A DNA stretch of 64,000 nt from Paroceanicella profunda (GCF_005887635.2 NZ_CP040818.1:921001-985000), one strand, 5' to 3'; counted from the first letter of the stretch, positions 9,656 to 17,700 are shown. A program made the numbers and translations. Notes: generated from the letters alone by a model not told the origin.

Positions 9656-9991
9656 TTAGCCAAAGAGACCAGGCAGTACCGGCATAAACTCGCCATACGT
9701 CATCGCGCGCGCAGCGTTACAGGCTGGGGCCACCGTCACCCATTCCACTCGCCAGTCGAGGCGCAGCACGTCACCGGCACCGTCTCGCTGGATGCGCGTG
9801 ATGCCCGCCCCCTCCTCGCTGACCGCGAAGCGGCAGGTATCATTGTCGCCGTAAACGGCTTCGATCAGCGTGCCATCCGAGAAGCTGATCCAGCAGCGCC
9901 CGGCGCCGCCACGCGGCACGGCCAATTCCGCGTCTATGTCGCCCACCACTCTCAGCCTCATGCGGTCCTCGCCGCGAATCATCACGCTCAT
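9656..9991 (-). CDS. Hypothetical protein, beta-rich, ICE-associated
   Basis: 111 residues from the ATG at 9991, which has GAGGG upstream. The upstream extension of the frame to 10048 lacks a ribosome site. The sequence has alternating hydrophobic residues (CWISFSDGTLIEAVYGD, VLRLDWRVEWVTV), suggesting a small beta-sheet protein. It is opposite in strand to its ICE neighbours. I do not recognise a family; small orphan proteins at this position are common in related elements. Confidence 0.6.
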   Translation of the reverse strand: MSVMIRGEDRMRLRVVGDIDAELAVPRGGAGRCWISFSDGTLIEAVYGDNDTCRFAVSEEGAGITRIQRDGAGDVLRLDWRVEWVTVAPACNAARAMTYGEFMPVLPGLFG

Positions 9992-10160
9992 ACGACATCC
10001 CTCGATTCGGAAAGCCGCAATCTGGAACATAATGGGAACATTATTCAAGAGGCATCTCCGCCAGTGACGTCATCGGAACGAGCGACAGGCATCGATCGCG
10101 AAGGTTGAGAGGCCTTCGATCTTCGCCCCACGCCCGCATAGATGGCTGCTTTGGCAGAAT

Positions 10161-10198
10161 CCGTCCGCCCTTCCGCAAAGGCGTCGGACGGCTTTTTT
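10161..10198 (+). terminator. Rho-independent terminator-like hairpin
   Basis: CCGTCCG (10161-10167) pairs with CGGACGG (10185-10191), followed by GCTTTTTT. It lies within the 367-bp gene-free stretch between the minus-strand gene starting at 9991 and DUF736 at 10359, so it either ends a short upstream transcript or attenuates the DUF736 leader. The rest of that stretch (10199-10358) is GC-rich and rich in short inverted repeats. Confidence 0.65.
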
Positions 10199-10358
10199 CC
10201 GCCGCCCGTGACCGGGCTTTGCTGCGCGAAGCAAAAAAGTCGCCCGCCGCCAAACCTCCACTGCGTTCCGGCCGCAAGCGGTGCGGGTGCGTCTCGGTCC
10301 CCGCCTTCGAGACGCCATCGCGGTCGCATGGGGCGACCCGATACGAAAGGACTGAACA

Positions 10359-10658
10359 ATGGCGATCATCGGAACCTTCACCGCCCAGGACAACCGCTTC
10401 GTGGGCAAGCTCGAAACCTTGACCCTCTCGCAGCCCATCCAGATCCGGCCCGTCGAGAAGGATAGCGACAAAGCGCCGGATTACCGCGTCTATGCCGGTG
10501 AGAGCGAGGTTGAAATCGGCGCCGCCTGGAAGAAAACCAGCCGCGACGGCCGCGACTATCTCTCGGCCAAGATCGACGATCCCAGCCTTCCCGCTCCGAT
10601 CTACGCTTCGCTGACGGAGGGCGACGACGGCAAGCACCAGCTCATCTGGTCGCGCTGA
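10359..10658 (+). CDS. DUF736 family protein
   Basis: 99 residues with an AAAGGAC ribosome site upstream. It begins MAIIGTF and carries the DUF736 signature: a PVEK block, DYRVY, an IGAAWKK motif and [20 protein letters not shown]736 proteins are small, widespread in alphaproteobacterial ICEs and plasmids, and of unknown function. A second, diverged member is encoded at 16258. Confidence 0.92.
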   Translation: MAIIGTFTAQDNRFVGKLETLTLSQPIQIRPVEKDSDKAPDYRVYAGESEVEIGAAWKKTSRDGRDYLSAKIDDPSLPAPIYASLTEGDDGKHQLIWSR

Positions 10659-10766
10659 CCGGCGCACCAGAACGGCGCCCGCCGATGGCGGGGCGCCTTC
10701 TTGCTGTTCTTGTGGGTGACGATGACAAGATGGACGGGCCATCTGGCCCGGCGCTGATGATCGGGT

Positions 10767-10940
10767 TGCTTGGGACGCTGCCCCGAGCGCCCTTCGGAGC
10801 GGCTTCCGCCCAGCTTCCTCCACGCGCGAACGCGTTCCGTGCAGCCGGTTCCCCGCGAAGCTGCCCACTCCGGTTGCACCCCCGGTCTCGCCGACGGGCA
10901 GGGTTTCAGCGCGGCAGTACCGCTCGCGCGGAAACCCAAG
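10767..10940 (+). promoter_or_regulatory. Conserved structured 5' leader, copy 2 (before the DUF932 gene)
   Basis: Counterpart of 7311-7480. The final hairpin at 10901-10937 keeps the GGGTTTC/GAAACCC outer stem while the inner loop bases differ from copy 1 (AGTACCGCTCGCG versus GCTTCCCGCTGCG), which is what a conserved RNA stem would show. The ribosome site AAGGAAGGAAAG follows directly. Confidence 0.7.
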
Positions 10941-10958
10941 TCAAGGAAGGAAAGACCC

Positions 10959-11804
10959 ATGAGCATCCATCACCTCGCCACCCGGTTCGGTCGCAATGCC
11001 CATCAGATCAGCGGGCGCGATCCGCTCGACAACGAGGCGCTCTATCGCCACGTCCCATCCATTTTCGCCAACGAAGCGCATGACAGCCGTTCGCAGCGCT
11101 ATGTCTATGTTCCGACCATCGACATCGTGGAGGGGCTGCGCCGGGAAGGCTGGTTCCCGTTCTTCGCCGCCCAGTCAGTCCCCCGCGACGGCAGCCGTCA
11201 CGGCCACGCCAAGCACATGTTGCGTCTGCGCCGGGATGACGGCATCGGCAAGCCCGAGGCCGCCGAGGTCATCATCGTCAACAGCCATGACGGGACCAGC
11301 GCTTACCAGATGTTCGCCGGAATGCTGCGCTTCGTCTGCACCAACAGCATGATCGCGGGCGAGCGGTTCGAGGAAGTCCGCGTACCCCACAAGGGCAATA
11401 TCCAACATGACATCATCGAGGGTGTTTACACGGTAGCGGAAGACTTCCCCCGGTTGATCGATGCCAGCGAGAACATGAAGGAAATCCAGCTTTCCGGCGA
11501 CGAACAGCGGTTGCTGGGTGAAGTCAGCCTTGTCGCCCGCTACGGCGACGACGAAAGCCCGATCCGGCCCGAACAGATCATCGAGCCGCGCCGCCGTGAG
11601 GATAGGGACCCGAGCCTCTGGACCACGTTCAACGTCATTCAGGAGAATGTCATTCGGGGCGGCTTGCAGGGCCGCAAGCGCAATGCCGAAGGGCGCATTC
11701 GTCGCAGTCGATCGCGTCCGATCAACGGCATCGACCAGAATGTGACCCTCAACCGGGCACTGTGGACGCTGGCAGAAGGGATGCAGCGCCTCAAATCCGC
11801 CTGA
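10959..11804 (+). CDS. DUF932 domain-containing protein (plasmid/phage-like)
   Basis: 281 residues from an ATG preceded by GGAAGG. Nearly the whole length matches DUF932: RYVYVPTIDIVEGLRREG near the N terminus, AAQSVPRDGSRHGHAKHMLRL-type core, and LRFVCTNSMI followed by a VPHKG block. DUF932 proteins occur on conjugative elements and phages in proteobacteria, often beside antirestriction genes. Their activity is unknown. The two arms sharing leaders and 3' hairpins with the parB-like gene suggest common control. Confidence 0.9.
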   Translation: MSIHHLATRFGRNAHQISGRDPLDNEALYRHVPSIFANEAHDSRSQRYVYVPTIDIVEGLRREGWFPFFAAQSVPRDGSRHGHAKHMLRLRRDDGIGKPEAAEVIIVNSHDGTSAYQMFAGMLRFVCTNSMIAGERFEEVRVPHKGNIQHDIIEGVYTVAEDFPRLIDASENMKEIQLSGDEQRLLGEVSLVARYGDDESPIRPEQIIEPRRREDRDPSLWTTFNVIQENVIRGGLQGRKRNAEGRIRRSRSRPINGIDQNVTLNRALWTLAEGMQRLKSA

Positions 11805-11885
11805 TCGCGGCGCCGTAGGGCCGGTTCCGGCCCTACGGCTTCCCGGACTGCGCAGGCTACCGACCCGGCCGGTCGAAGCGGACGG

Positions 11886-11912
11886 GCTCGCCGGGCGTTC
11901 GCCCGGCTCGCG
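11886..11912. repeat. 27-bp GC-rich hairpin repeat downstream of the DUF932 gene
   Basis: Same flanks and stem as 9618-9644 with loop GTTC instead of TCAT. The stem is preserved in both copies. Confidence 0.6.
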
Positions 11913-11955
11913 TTTCAGTGTTCTGAATGGCTGACAAGGATTTGATAAATGAGGG

Positions 11956-12174
11956 TCAGGCCTGATCGTCCGGCTGCACCAATTCGACGTGACTCACGCC
12001 AAGAGCCTGGGCCAGCTCATACAGCGTGATGACGGTTGGATTCCTTTTGCCGCGTTCAAGGCTGCTCAGATATTGCTGACTGAAGCCGGACCGCGCTTCC
12101 ACCTCTTCCTGGGTCAGCCCCTTGTCTCGGCGCAAACGCGCGAAGTTCCGGCCAACCAATTTGCGCATATCCAT
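11956..12174 (-). CDS. XRE-family transcriptional regulator
   Basis: 72 residues, a single Cro/C1-type HTH domain: VGRNFARLRRDKGLTQEEVE, SGFSQQYLSSLERGKRNPT and LYELAQALGVS are the canonical helices. Proteins this small act as dimeric repressors. It is transcribed away from the ICE regulatory genes at 12447 and 12859, with a palindrome (12192-12228) starting 18 bp upstream of its start, so it probably represses itself and the divergent genes. Confidence 0.93.
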   Translation of the reverse strand: MDMRKLVGRNFARLRRDKGLTQEEVEARSGFSQQYLSSLERGKRNPTVITLYELAQALGVSHVELVQPDDQA

Positions 12175-12191
12175 GCGCTGCAGGATCGTGA

Positions 12192-12228
12192 TTTACATAC
12201 TTTGAGTTTATCAACTATAGTATGTAAA
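12192..12228. promoter_or_regulatory. Palindromic operator, probable XRE binding site
   Basis: TTTACATACT at 12192-12201 and its exact reverse complement AGTATGTAAA at 12219-12228 are separated by 17 AT-rich bases. It lies between the divergent XRE gene and the ICE regulatory genes, overlapping the likely promoters. Confidence 0.7.
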
Positions 12229-12446
12229 CGACCTTCGCTGTGTTGGCGCCCCGTTGGTACGCGCACCAAGACTATGTGCATGTATCACCGGCGAGACGCT
12301 CCGGCCGAAGGATAGAAGCGCAACCGAGTTATCCGCAAATCATCATGTTGCGATAGCGAATGCGGGAGGATTGCTTCGATCCATTCCGGTGTATGTTTGG
12401 TAAATCTGCACACACTTGGATCGGGGTTGAGGCGAAGAGGTAAGCG

Positions 12447-12701
12447 ATGGGAATACCCGTCTTCGACGATCACGCCCCGGACGTGCCATACGTCACGGCT
12501 TACGACGAACGCCACCATCACACCTATTGGCGGCTGCTCGATGCAGCCGAGGAAAAGGCCGACTGGCAGGAGGTGGTTCGCATCATCTTCGGCCTGGACC
12601 CGACCGCCGAGCCGGACCGGGCGCAAACCGTCTATGACAGTCACCTCGCTCGCGCTCGCTGGATGTGTGAGAGTGGTTATCGCCACTATCTGCGGTCCTG
12701 A
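12447..12701 (+). CDS. Small conserved ICE protein next to DUF2285 gene
   Basis: 84 residues. Rich in His, Tyr and Trp near the N terminus (YDERHHHTYWRLLDAAEE), then WQEVVRIIFGLDP and a helical C terminus. I recognise the pattern as one that recurs between the XRE regulator and the DUF2285 gene in related elements but I know no function. Predicted cytosolic. Confidence 0.75.
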   Translation: MGIPVFDDHAPDVPYVTAYDERHHHTYWRLLDAAEEKADWQEVVRIIFGLDPTAEPDRAQTVYDSHLARARWMCESGYRHYLRS

Positions 12702-12858
12702 CCCAATCCATCAAATCCGCACCGCCCGCCGGCATCCTCCTCTATCGCTGTCTTAATTCCGCTATGCGCCGGAGCGCGCAGCGGAACTTCCCTGCGACTG
12801 CCACCCCGAACAACATCTCTCTTCGCGCTCCGCAGAGAGCCATGCTTGGGAGGGGCAT

Positions 12859-13638
12859 ATGCCGCCTGAGAGGGACTGGCGCGCGCCCCCGGACGAAGCC
12901 GGGAGCGATGCGCTCGCATATTCCGACATCGCCCTCGGCTATCTCAGCCGCAACCCGACTTACCGCGCCGACTACACCCGCGCGCTACGGTGTGTGAAGC
13001 GTGGGACGATCACCGCTGACGACGCCACCACCGGTTTGGTGCGCCGCTGGGGCATCAGCTTTCACGCAGAACCGGCGACGGCCTTCGATCCGAAGCTGGC
13101 GGTCGCTCGACCGGACCTGTCGCCGGCCAGCATCGTCCTGGTTCCAGCGCCGCCCGACATCGGCGCGATGCCCGGCATCGACGAAAAGCGACTCGGCACA
13201 ATCCGCGCACGAATGCGAATCGGCAAATATATGCACGTCATTCTCGCTGATTCCGATGGCGACGAGCACATCTGGATCGCGGGCGCGCTGGACGGCCCGT
13301 TGGCAATGATGCTGCCGATCGAGGCCGATCCGTTTGCTCGTCTTGCCGCAGCCGAGCGGCTTTGCCGCCGCCTCAACGGCACGGCGGCGGGACCGCCGAC
13401 ATTGCGGCCGCCACCCTTTCGGCGCCTGCACCTGCTCACGCTGCTGCAGGTGCTCGACGGCCTGCAGGCGGGCGCCACGCAGCGGGAGCTGGCCGCATCG
13501 CTCATTCACCAGAAGGTTCGCCGTTACAGCGCCGCAGACTGGGTTGAAAGCAGGGAACGCAAGCGCGTCCGCCGCTGGATCGCCGAAGCCGTCGAGCTGC
13601 GCGACGGCGGCTATGTCCGTCTGCTGCGTGGCGGCTGA
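12859..13638 (+). CDS. DUF6499-DUF2285 protein, FseA-like ICE excision activator
   Basis: 259 residues with a GGAGGGGC ribosome site upstream. The N-terminal segment (residues 5-50: DWRAP to LSRNPTYRADY) matches the transcriptional-regulator-like DUF6499, and the rest matches DUF2285 (HLLTLLQVLDGL, ATQRELAASL and a basic RERKRVRRWIAEA motif). In ICEMlSymR7A the activator FseA joins DUF2285 and DUF6499-type proteins by programmed frameshift and turns on rdfS. Here both domains are in one open frame and in the opposite order. By analogy this is the likely activator of the excision and transfer genes that follow. Confidence 0.8.
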   Translation: MPPERDWRAPPDEAGSDALAYSDIALGYLSRNPTYRADYTRALRCVKRGTITADDATTGLVRRWGISFHAEPATAFDPKLAVARPDLSPASIVLVPAPPDIGAMPGIDEKRLGTIRARMRIGKYMHVILADSDGDEHIWIAGALDGPLAMMLPIEADPFARLAAAERLCRRLNGTAAGPPTLRPPPFRRLHLLTLLQVLDGLQAGATQRELAASLIHQKVRRYSAADWVESRERKRVRRWIAEAVELRDGGYVRLLRGG

Positions 13639-13756
13639 GGGGACGTTTTCACGCCCACCGGCAATGTCCCTTCTTTAGACAGCGGTCGTTTCGCCATCAT
13701 CGCCTCCTGACCGCCGGCCTTCCTTGCGGGTGCCGGCCATCACCAGGAGGATCATC

Positions 13757-14023
13757 ATGACCGAACCTGTGGCCGTGATTACGCCGCGCTACCTCAAGAC
13801 GCCCGACGCGGCGATCCACCTTGGCCTGTCGGCCCGGACGCTGGAAAAGCACCGCTGCTTCGGCACCGGGCCTGTGTTTCGCAAGCTCGGCGGCCGCATC
13901 GTCTATGCGATCGACGACCTCGAAGCCTGGGCGGCGCTGGGCACCCGTCGCTCGACCTCCGACACTGGCACCGGCGTGGTCCATCCCGCCAAGCGCCAGC
14001 CCACCGATTGCGTCCGGCGCTGA
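13757..14023 (+). CDS. AlpA/RdfS-like helix-turn-helix excisionase
   Basis: 88 residues, ATG at 13757 with a strong AGGAGG ribosome site. It contains a MerR/excisionase-type winged HTH: RYLKTPDAAIHLGLSARTLEKHR, then GTGPVFRKLGGRIVYAIDDLEAW. In ICEMlSymR7A the equivalent small protein RdfS is the recombination directionality factor and sits at the head of the transfer operon, just as here. The role in excision is therefore probable. The cognate integrase is not in this window. Confidence 0.88.
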   Translation: MTEPVAVITPRYLKTPDAAIHLGLSARTLEKHRCFGTGPVFRKLGGRIVYAIDDLEAWAALGTRRSTSDTGTGVVHPAKRQPTDCVRR

Positions 14024-14030
14024 CAGGTCC

Positions 14031-14924
14031 ATGCAGGCTGCACGTTCCCATTCCGGGCAAACCAGCGCTGAGCGGACGCAGCTCGAGCTGTTCCGCTCCG
14101 TCCCCGGCGACCTTGCCGCACGCGATGCTCAGGATCTCATGTCCTGGCCCTTCTTCAGTCTGGCCAAGACCAGGCGGCAGGCGCCGATCGACTTTCGGAT
14201 GGGCGCGACATGGATCTCGATCGAGGCCGTCCCCGAGCACGGCATAGCGACGATCTGGGACGCCGACGTGCTTATCTGGGCCGCCAGTCAGCTCGTTTCC
14301 GCGCGGGATGCAGGGCGGCCGACCTCACGGCTGATGATGACGACGCCGCACGAGATACTGGCATTCACCCAGCGCGGGACCGGTAAGGCGAGCTATGAGC
14401 GACTGAAGGCGGCGCTCGACCGTCTCCAATCCACCACCGTCGCCACCTCGATCCGACAGGAGCACCAACGCCGGCGCCATCGCTTCTCATGGATCAACGA
14501 GTGGCGCGAACTGGCGGACGGCAACGGCCGTGCGCTGGGCATCGAACTGATCCTGCCCGACTGGTTCTATGCTGGCGTGCTCGAGCGCGCGCTCGTGCTG
14601 ACGATCGACCGCGCCTATTTCGACCTGACGGGTGGTCTCGAACGCTGGCTCTACCGCATCGTGCGCAAGCATGGCGGACGGCAGGCCGGTGGCTGGAGCT
14701 TCGATGTCCCGCACCTTCATCTCAAGTCGGGCGTGCTCTCGCCGCTGCGCCGCTTCGCGTTCGAGCTCCGCGCCATCGTCGCCCGCCAGCCACTCCCCGG
14801 ATACGTCCTTGCGCTTGAACATGCGCTCGGCCGAGACCGGCTGAATTTCACGCCGATTCCAGTCGATCCGTTCGATGCCGCCGTGCGCCGCGTCGGTCTC
14901 AAGCCTGTGGAGAACCGGCCATGA
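14031..14924 (+). CDS. Replication initiator protein A (RepA-like)
   Basis: 297 residues from the ATG at 14031, 7 nt after the stop of the HTH gene; the frame is open further upstream but overlaps that gene. Motifs typical of the family: TQLELFRSVPGDL and MSWPFFSLAKTRR near the N terminus, a winged-helix segment (TPHEILAFTQRGTG, YERLKAALDRLQSTTV) and SYL-type C-terminal region. It is the plasmid-like initiator found in the transfer operon of this ICE family and probably supports replication of the excised circle from the iterons just downstream. Confidence 0.88.
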   Translation: MQAARSHSGQTSAERTQLELFRSVPGDLAARDAQDLMSWPFFSLAKTRRQAPIDFRMGATWISIEAVPEHGIATIWDADVLIWAASQLVSARDAGRPTSRLMMTTPHEILAFTQRGTGKASYERLKAALDRLQSTTVATSIRQEHQRRRHRFSWINEWRELADGNGRALGIELILPDWFYAGVLERALVLTIDRAYFDLTGGLERWLYRIVRKHGGRQAGGWSFDVPHLHLKSGVLSPLRRFAFELRAIVARQPLPGYVLALEHALGRDRLNFTPIPVDPFDAAVRRVGLKPVENRP

Positions 14925-14926
14925 GA

Positions 14927-14992
14927 CACGGACTATCAGGAACGCCCGGAGTCGGACGATCAGGAACGCGAAACACGGACTATCGGGAACAC
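14927..14992. repeat. Three iterons, probable replication origin of the element
   Basis: Three 19-bp direct repeats of the pattern (a/t)CGGAC(t/g)ATC(a/g)GGAAC(g/a)C at 14927-14945, 14951-14969 and 14974-14992, spaced 24 and 23 bp, about two helical turns. They begin 3 bp after the repA stop codon. An AT-rich segment and a hairpin follow (15040-15075). This is the layout of an iteron-regulated origin. Confidence 0.75.
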
Positions 14993-15056
14993 TTATCTCC
15001 CGAAAACCCGCAGAAAACCGCGCGGAATCACCCCCTCTCTAACTATCCTAATAGAA

Positions 15057-15075
15057 AAGAATCCTTCGGATTCTT
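15057..15075. terminator. Short hairpin after the iterons
   Basis: AAGAATCC-TTC-GGATTCTT, a perfect 8-bp stem. There is no long T run, so it could be a weak terminator after repA or part of the origin. Confidence 0.45.
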
Positions 15076-15180
15076 GCTAACGGCGCGCGTGGCTGTGGAA
15101 GACACGGCGCCGTTCGGCCAGCGGCCCGCCCGCCGCCATCGCGCAGCGCCCATCGCGGCGCTTATCCCGGGAGACAATCG

Positions 15181-15702
15181 GTGACCGACGACCGACCCCC
15201 GGCCGTCCGCCCCGGCGGCGCGTTCGGCGCGCTTGCCCGCGACGGCCTCACCCATGTCGAGTTGACCTGGATCGAGAAGAAACTGGAACACTGGATACGC
15301 TTCGGCCGCATCGCGGACGATCGTATCCTTACGCGCCGGACGCGCGTGGTCGGCTTCCGGCCGGGCGCGGTCTTCGCCTTCGTCCGCTGGGCGTCCAACG
15401 ACTTCGGCACCATCGTCTCGCGTATCGACGTGGTGCGCGCGGTGGCGGCGAACGAGCCCTATACCACGCTGCCCTTCGTGCGGCCGGGCGGTGATATCCT
15501 GCTCAAGATCGAAGGCTGGCCGAAAGTTCAACAGGTACTCGCCGCCATAGACGCGGTGGAGACCGCTGCCGTCGATCCGTGCGACGCCGCGCCAGACCAC
15601 TGGCGGCATGTCCACCAGCGCATTACCGCCGGGCATCAACCACGGCTCTACACGGCCGAGCGCCATACCGCCTGGCTCAAGCGCCGGGAGATCGAGGGAT
15701 GA
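15181..15702 (+). CDS. DUF2840 domain-containing protein
   Basis: 173 residues from a GTG start. Family features: THVELTWIEKKLEHWIRFG near the N terminus, a WASNDFGTIVSRIDVVRA block and FVRPGGDILLKIEGWPKVQ. DUF2840 is confined to the transfer operon of alphaproteobacterial ICEs, always next to the TraF-like peptidase. The 3' end overlaps the peptidase start by 4 nt (ATGA), so the two are translationally coupled. Function unknown. Confidence 0.9.
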   Translation: MTDDRPPAVRPGGAFGALARDGLTHVELTWIEKKLEHWIRFGRIADDRILTRRTRVVGFRPGAVFAFVRWASNDFGTIVSRIDVVRAVAANEPYTTLPFVRPGGDILLKIEGWPKVQQVLAAIDAVETAAVDPCDAAPDHWRHVHQRITAGHQPRLYTAERHTAWLKRREIEG

Positions 15703-16277
15703 CCCGCCGCCGCTACGCTGTGGCGACGGCCATCGCCGCGTCGGCTTTTGCGGTCTCGTTCGTTGCCGTTGCCGTCGTCCATCCGCAGCCGCGCCTCGTC
15801 TGGAACGCCAGCGCCAGCGCGCCGATCGGTCTTTACCGCATCCAGACCGACCGCGATCCGCCCACAGGTGCGCTGGTCGCTGCAATGCCACCCGATGGAC
15901 TCGCGCGTTGGCTTGCCCGGCGCGGCTATCTGCCCGCCGGTCTACCGCTGCTAAAACACATCGCGGCCAAGGCCGGACAACGCATCTGCCGGCACGGCGC
16001 TGTCGTGAGCATCGACGCGCGTCCCGTCGTCATCGCCCGCGCACGCGATGGCCGAGGCCGCCCACTCCCGGTCTGGCACGGCTGTCACACGCTGCAAGCT
16101 GGCGAGCTGCTGCTGCTCAATCCGGCGGTCCCGGACAGTCTGGACGGCCGCTACTTCGGCGCGCTTCCGGCGTCGGCCGTCATCGGACGCGCCCTGCCGC
16201 TGCACCTGAGCCCACCTCCGCAACGCCTTCACACGTCAAGCCCGAAGGAGACTGACCATGCCCGTGAACGTCTTTGA
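15699..16277 (+). CDS. traF: S26-family signal peptidase, TraF-like pilin maturation protease
   Basis: 192 residues. An N-terminal membrane anchor (about 8-28) is followed by the catalytic Ser in SASAPIGLYRI and the general-base Lys in LLKHIAAK, and a C-terminal strand RYFGALP typical of S26 peptidases. In conjugation systems TraF processes and cyclises the TrbC pilin. The trbC substrate gene is missing from this element, so the enzyme may lack its usual client. The 3' end overlaps the DUF736 gene by 20 nt. Confidence 0.9.
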   Translation: MTRRRYAVATAIAASAFAVSFVAVAVVHPQPRLVWNASASAPIGLYRIQTDRDPPTGALVAAMPPDGLARWLARRGYLPAGLPLLKHIAAKAGQRICRHGAVVSIDARPVVIARARDGRGRPLPVWHGCHTLQAGELLLLNPAVPDSLDGRYFGALPASAVIGRALPLHLSPPPQRLHTSSPKETDHARERL

Positions 16278-16590
16278 GCCGACCGACAACGGCTATGCCG
16301 GTCGCATCCGGCTGTTTGCGATCGACGAAACGATCATGCTCGTTCCAGCCGAACCGAGCGACGCCGAGGACGCGGCCGATTACCGCATCCATCTCGACAA
16401 CGCAGAGGGTCCGATCGTCGGTTTCGCCCGCAAGCGCACCAGCGAACGGGCGGGCGACTACATCGCGCTGGAGATCGAAAGCCCGCTCTTTGCGCGTTGG
16501 CTCAAGCCCAAGCTGTTCCGCGCGGATGCCCAGGGCCGGACTTTTCGGCTGTCGTGGCACCACCCGCGATCCAACCAGGACCGGAACTGA
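16258..16590 (+). CDS. DUF736 family protein (second copy)
   Basis: 110 residues. More diverged than the protein at 10359 but with the same order of motifs: FEPTDNGYAGRIR, DYRIHL, VGFARKRTSERAGDYIALEIESPLF. Located within the traF-transglycosylase-relaxase operon as in related ICEs. Function unknown. Confidence 0.88.
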   Translation: MPVNVFEPTDNGYAGRIRLFAIDETIMLVPAEPSDAEDAADYRIHLDNAEGPIVGFARKRTSERAGDYIALEIESPLFARWLKPKLFRADAQGRTFRLSWHHPRSNQDRN

Positions 16591-16593
16591 TCG

Positions 16594-17460
16594 GTGCTGA
16601 TCCCGATCATCCCTTTGTTCGCGGAAAAGCCGTCTCATCCCTTCGTCCCGCTCGATCGTAGGCCGGCCGGCGCGCACAGCGAAGGTCAAGGGCGGCCCCC
16701 GACCGGCGCATCGCGCGCACCCTTTGCCGGAGCGAGCACGCTGGCAGGCTGGCGGCGGAGCGGAGTCGGATCGGTCGTCGGTCTGGCGATCCTGCTGCTG
16801 GCCTCGCCCAGCACAGCGCTGGCGCAAAATGCGCCGGCTGAAGAGACGACTGCGAGCACCCCTTATGCCGCACTCATCGTCGAGGCGGCGGAGCGCTTCG
16901 GCATCCCAGAGCGCTGGATATGGGCAGTGATGCAAGCGGAGAGCAATGGCGATCTCCGCGCCGTCTCTTCGGTCGGAGCGATGGGGCTGATGCAGATCAT
17001 GCCCGCCACCTGGACCAGCCTGCGCACACGTTATCGGCTCGATTCCGATCCGTTCGACGCGCACGACAACATCCTGGCGGGCGCGGCTTACCTGCGCGAG
17101 ATGTACGACCGCTATGGCGACGTGACCGCCATGCTGGCCGCCTACAATGCGGGTCCTGGCCGTACCGACGAATATCTTTCGCGCGGCCGTCCGCTGCCTG
17201 TAGCCACGCGCGCCTACATCGCGAAGTTGGTGTCGATCACCGGTGGTTCGGACGACACCCGGCTCGCAGTTGCGCAGCCGTCCGATCCCTTTGCCTGGCG
17301 CCGTGCGGCGCTGTTTCCGGCACGCGCGGGTGGGTCTTCTACTGCCGCCACCGCACGTTCGGAAGGTGCGCCGGCCGTCCCATCACCCGTCGCCGCAGAG
17401 CCTGTCGCGCTTCACCAAGCCAGCTTGTTCGTCCCCCTTTCCGACGAGATCACACAATGA
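16594..17460 (+). CDS. Lytic transglycosylase (SLT domain), conjugation-associated
   Basis: 288 residues from a GTG start 3 nt after the preceding stop. A basic N-terminal extension precedes a hydrophobic export signal ending at an Ala-Leu-Ala-Gln site (about residue 78). The SLT domain (about 88-215) has the catalytic Glu in WIWAVMQAESNGD, then GLMQIMP and the AYNAGPGRTDEY motif. It cuts peptidoglycan to let the mating channel through. The Ala/Pro-rich C-terminal tail is of unknown role. A hairpin followed by T residues ends the operon downstream (17644-17664). Confidence 0.93.
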   Translation: MLIPIIPLFAEKPSHPFVPLDRRPAGAHSEGQGRPPTGASRAPFAGASTLAGWRRSGVGSVVGLAILLLASPSTALAQNAPAEETTASTPYAALIVEAAERFGIPERWIWAVMQAESNGDLRAVSSVGAMGLMQIMPATWTSLRTRYRLDSDPFDAHDNILAGAAYLREMYDRYGDVTAMLAAYNAGPGRTDEYLSRGRPLPVATRAYIAKLVSITGGSDDTRLAVAQPSDPFAWRRAALFPARAGGSSTAATARSEGAPAVPSPVAAEPVALHQASLFVPLSDEITQ

Positions 17461-17643
17461 TCGCGCGAGATCGTCAGCGTTTCGGCCGTCCATTTGCCGT
17501 CAGTGACGGTATTCACGCGCCCTGGCGTTGCCAGTCGCAGCGTGGCCCAGCGCCGGAAGGGAGAAGGCTTCAGCTTTTGCAGGGGAAGTGTCGAGGGCAA
17601 GATAAAGGGCGGCAATGTGCGAAGCCCCTGCGCCCCGGTCGTG

Positions 17644-17664
17644 GCCTTGATTCTCAAGGCTTTT
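17644..17664 (+). terminator. Rho-independent terminator
   Basis: GCCTTGA-TTC-TCAAGGC followed by TTTT: a perfect 7-bp stem. It is located 184 bp after the transglycosylase stop and upstream of the relaxase gene, separating the two transcription units. Confidence 0.7.
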
Positions 17665-17667
17665 GGG

Positions 17668-17700
17668 CATTGCGGCGCAATGTGTGCGGAAATCCCGCAC
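17668..17700. promoter_or_regulatory. Candidate oriT: two adjacent hairpins upstream of the relaxase
   Basis: CATTGC-GGC-GCAATG (17668-17682) is followed immediately by GTGCGG-AAATC-CCGCAC (17684-17700), with further repeats of TGTGCGG to 17752. oriT sites usually combine such inverted repeats near the relaxase gene, which begins at 17765. The nic site is not identified. The rest of 17461-17764 has no gene. Confidence 0.4.
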
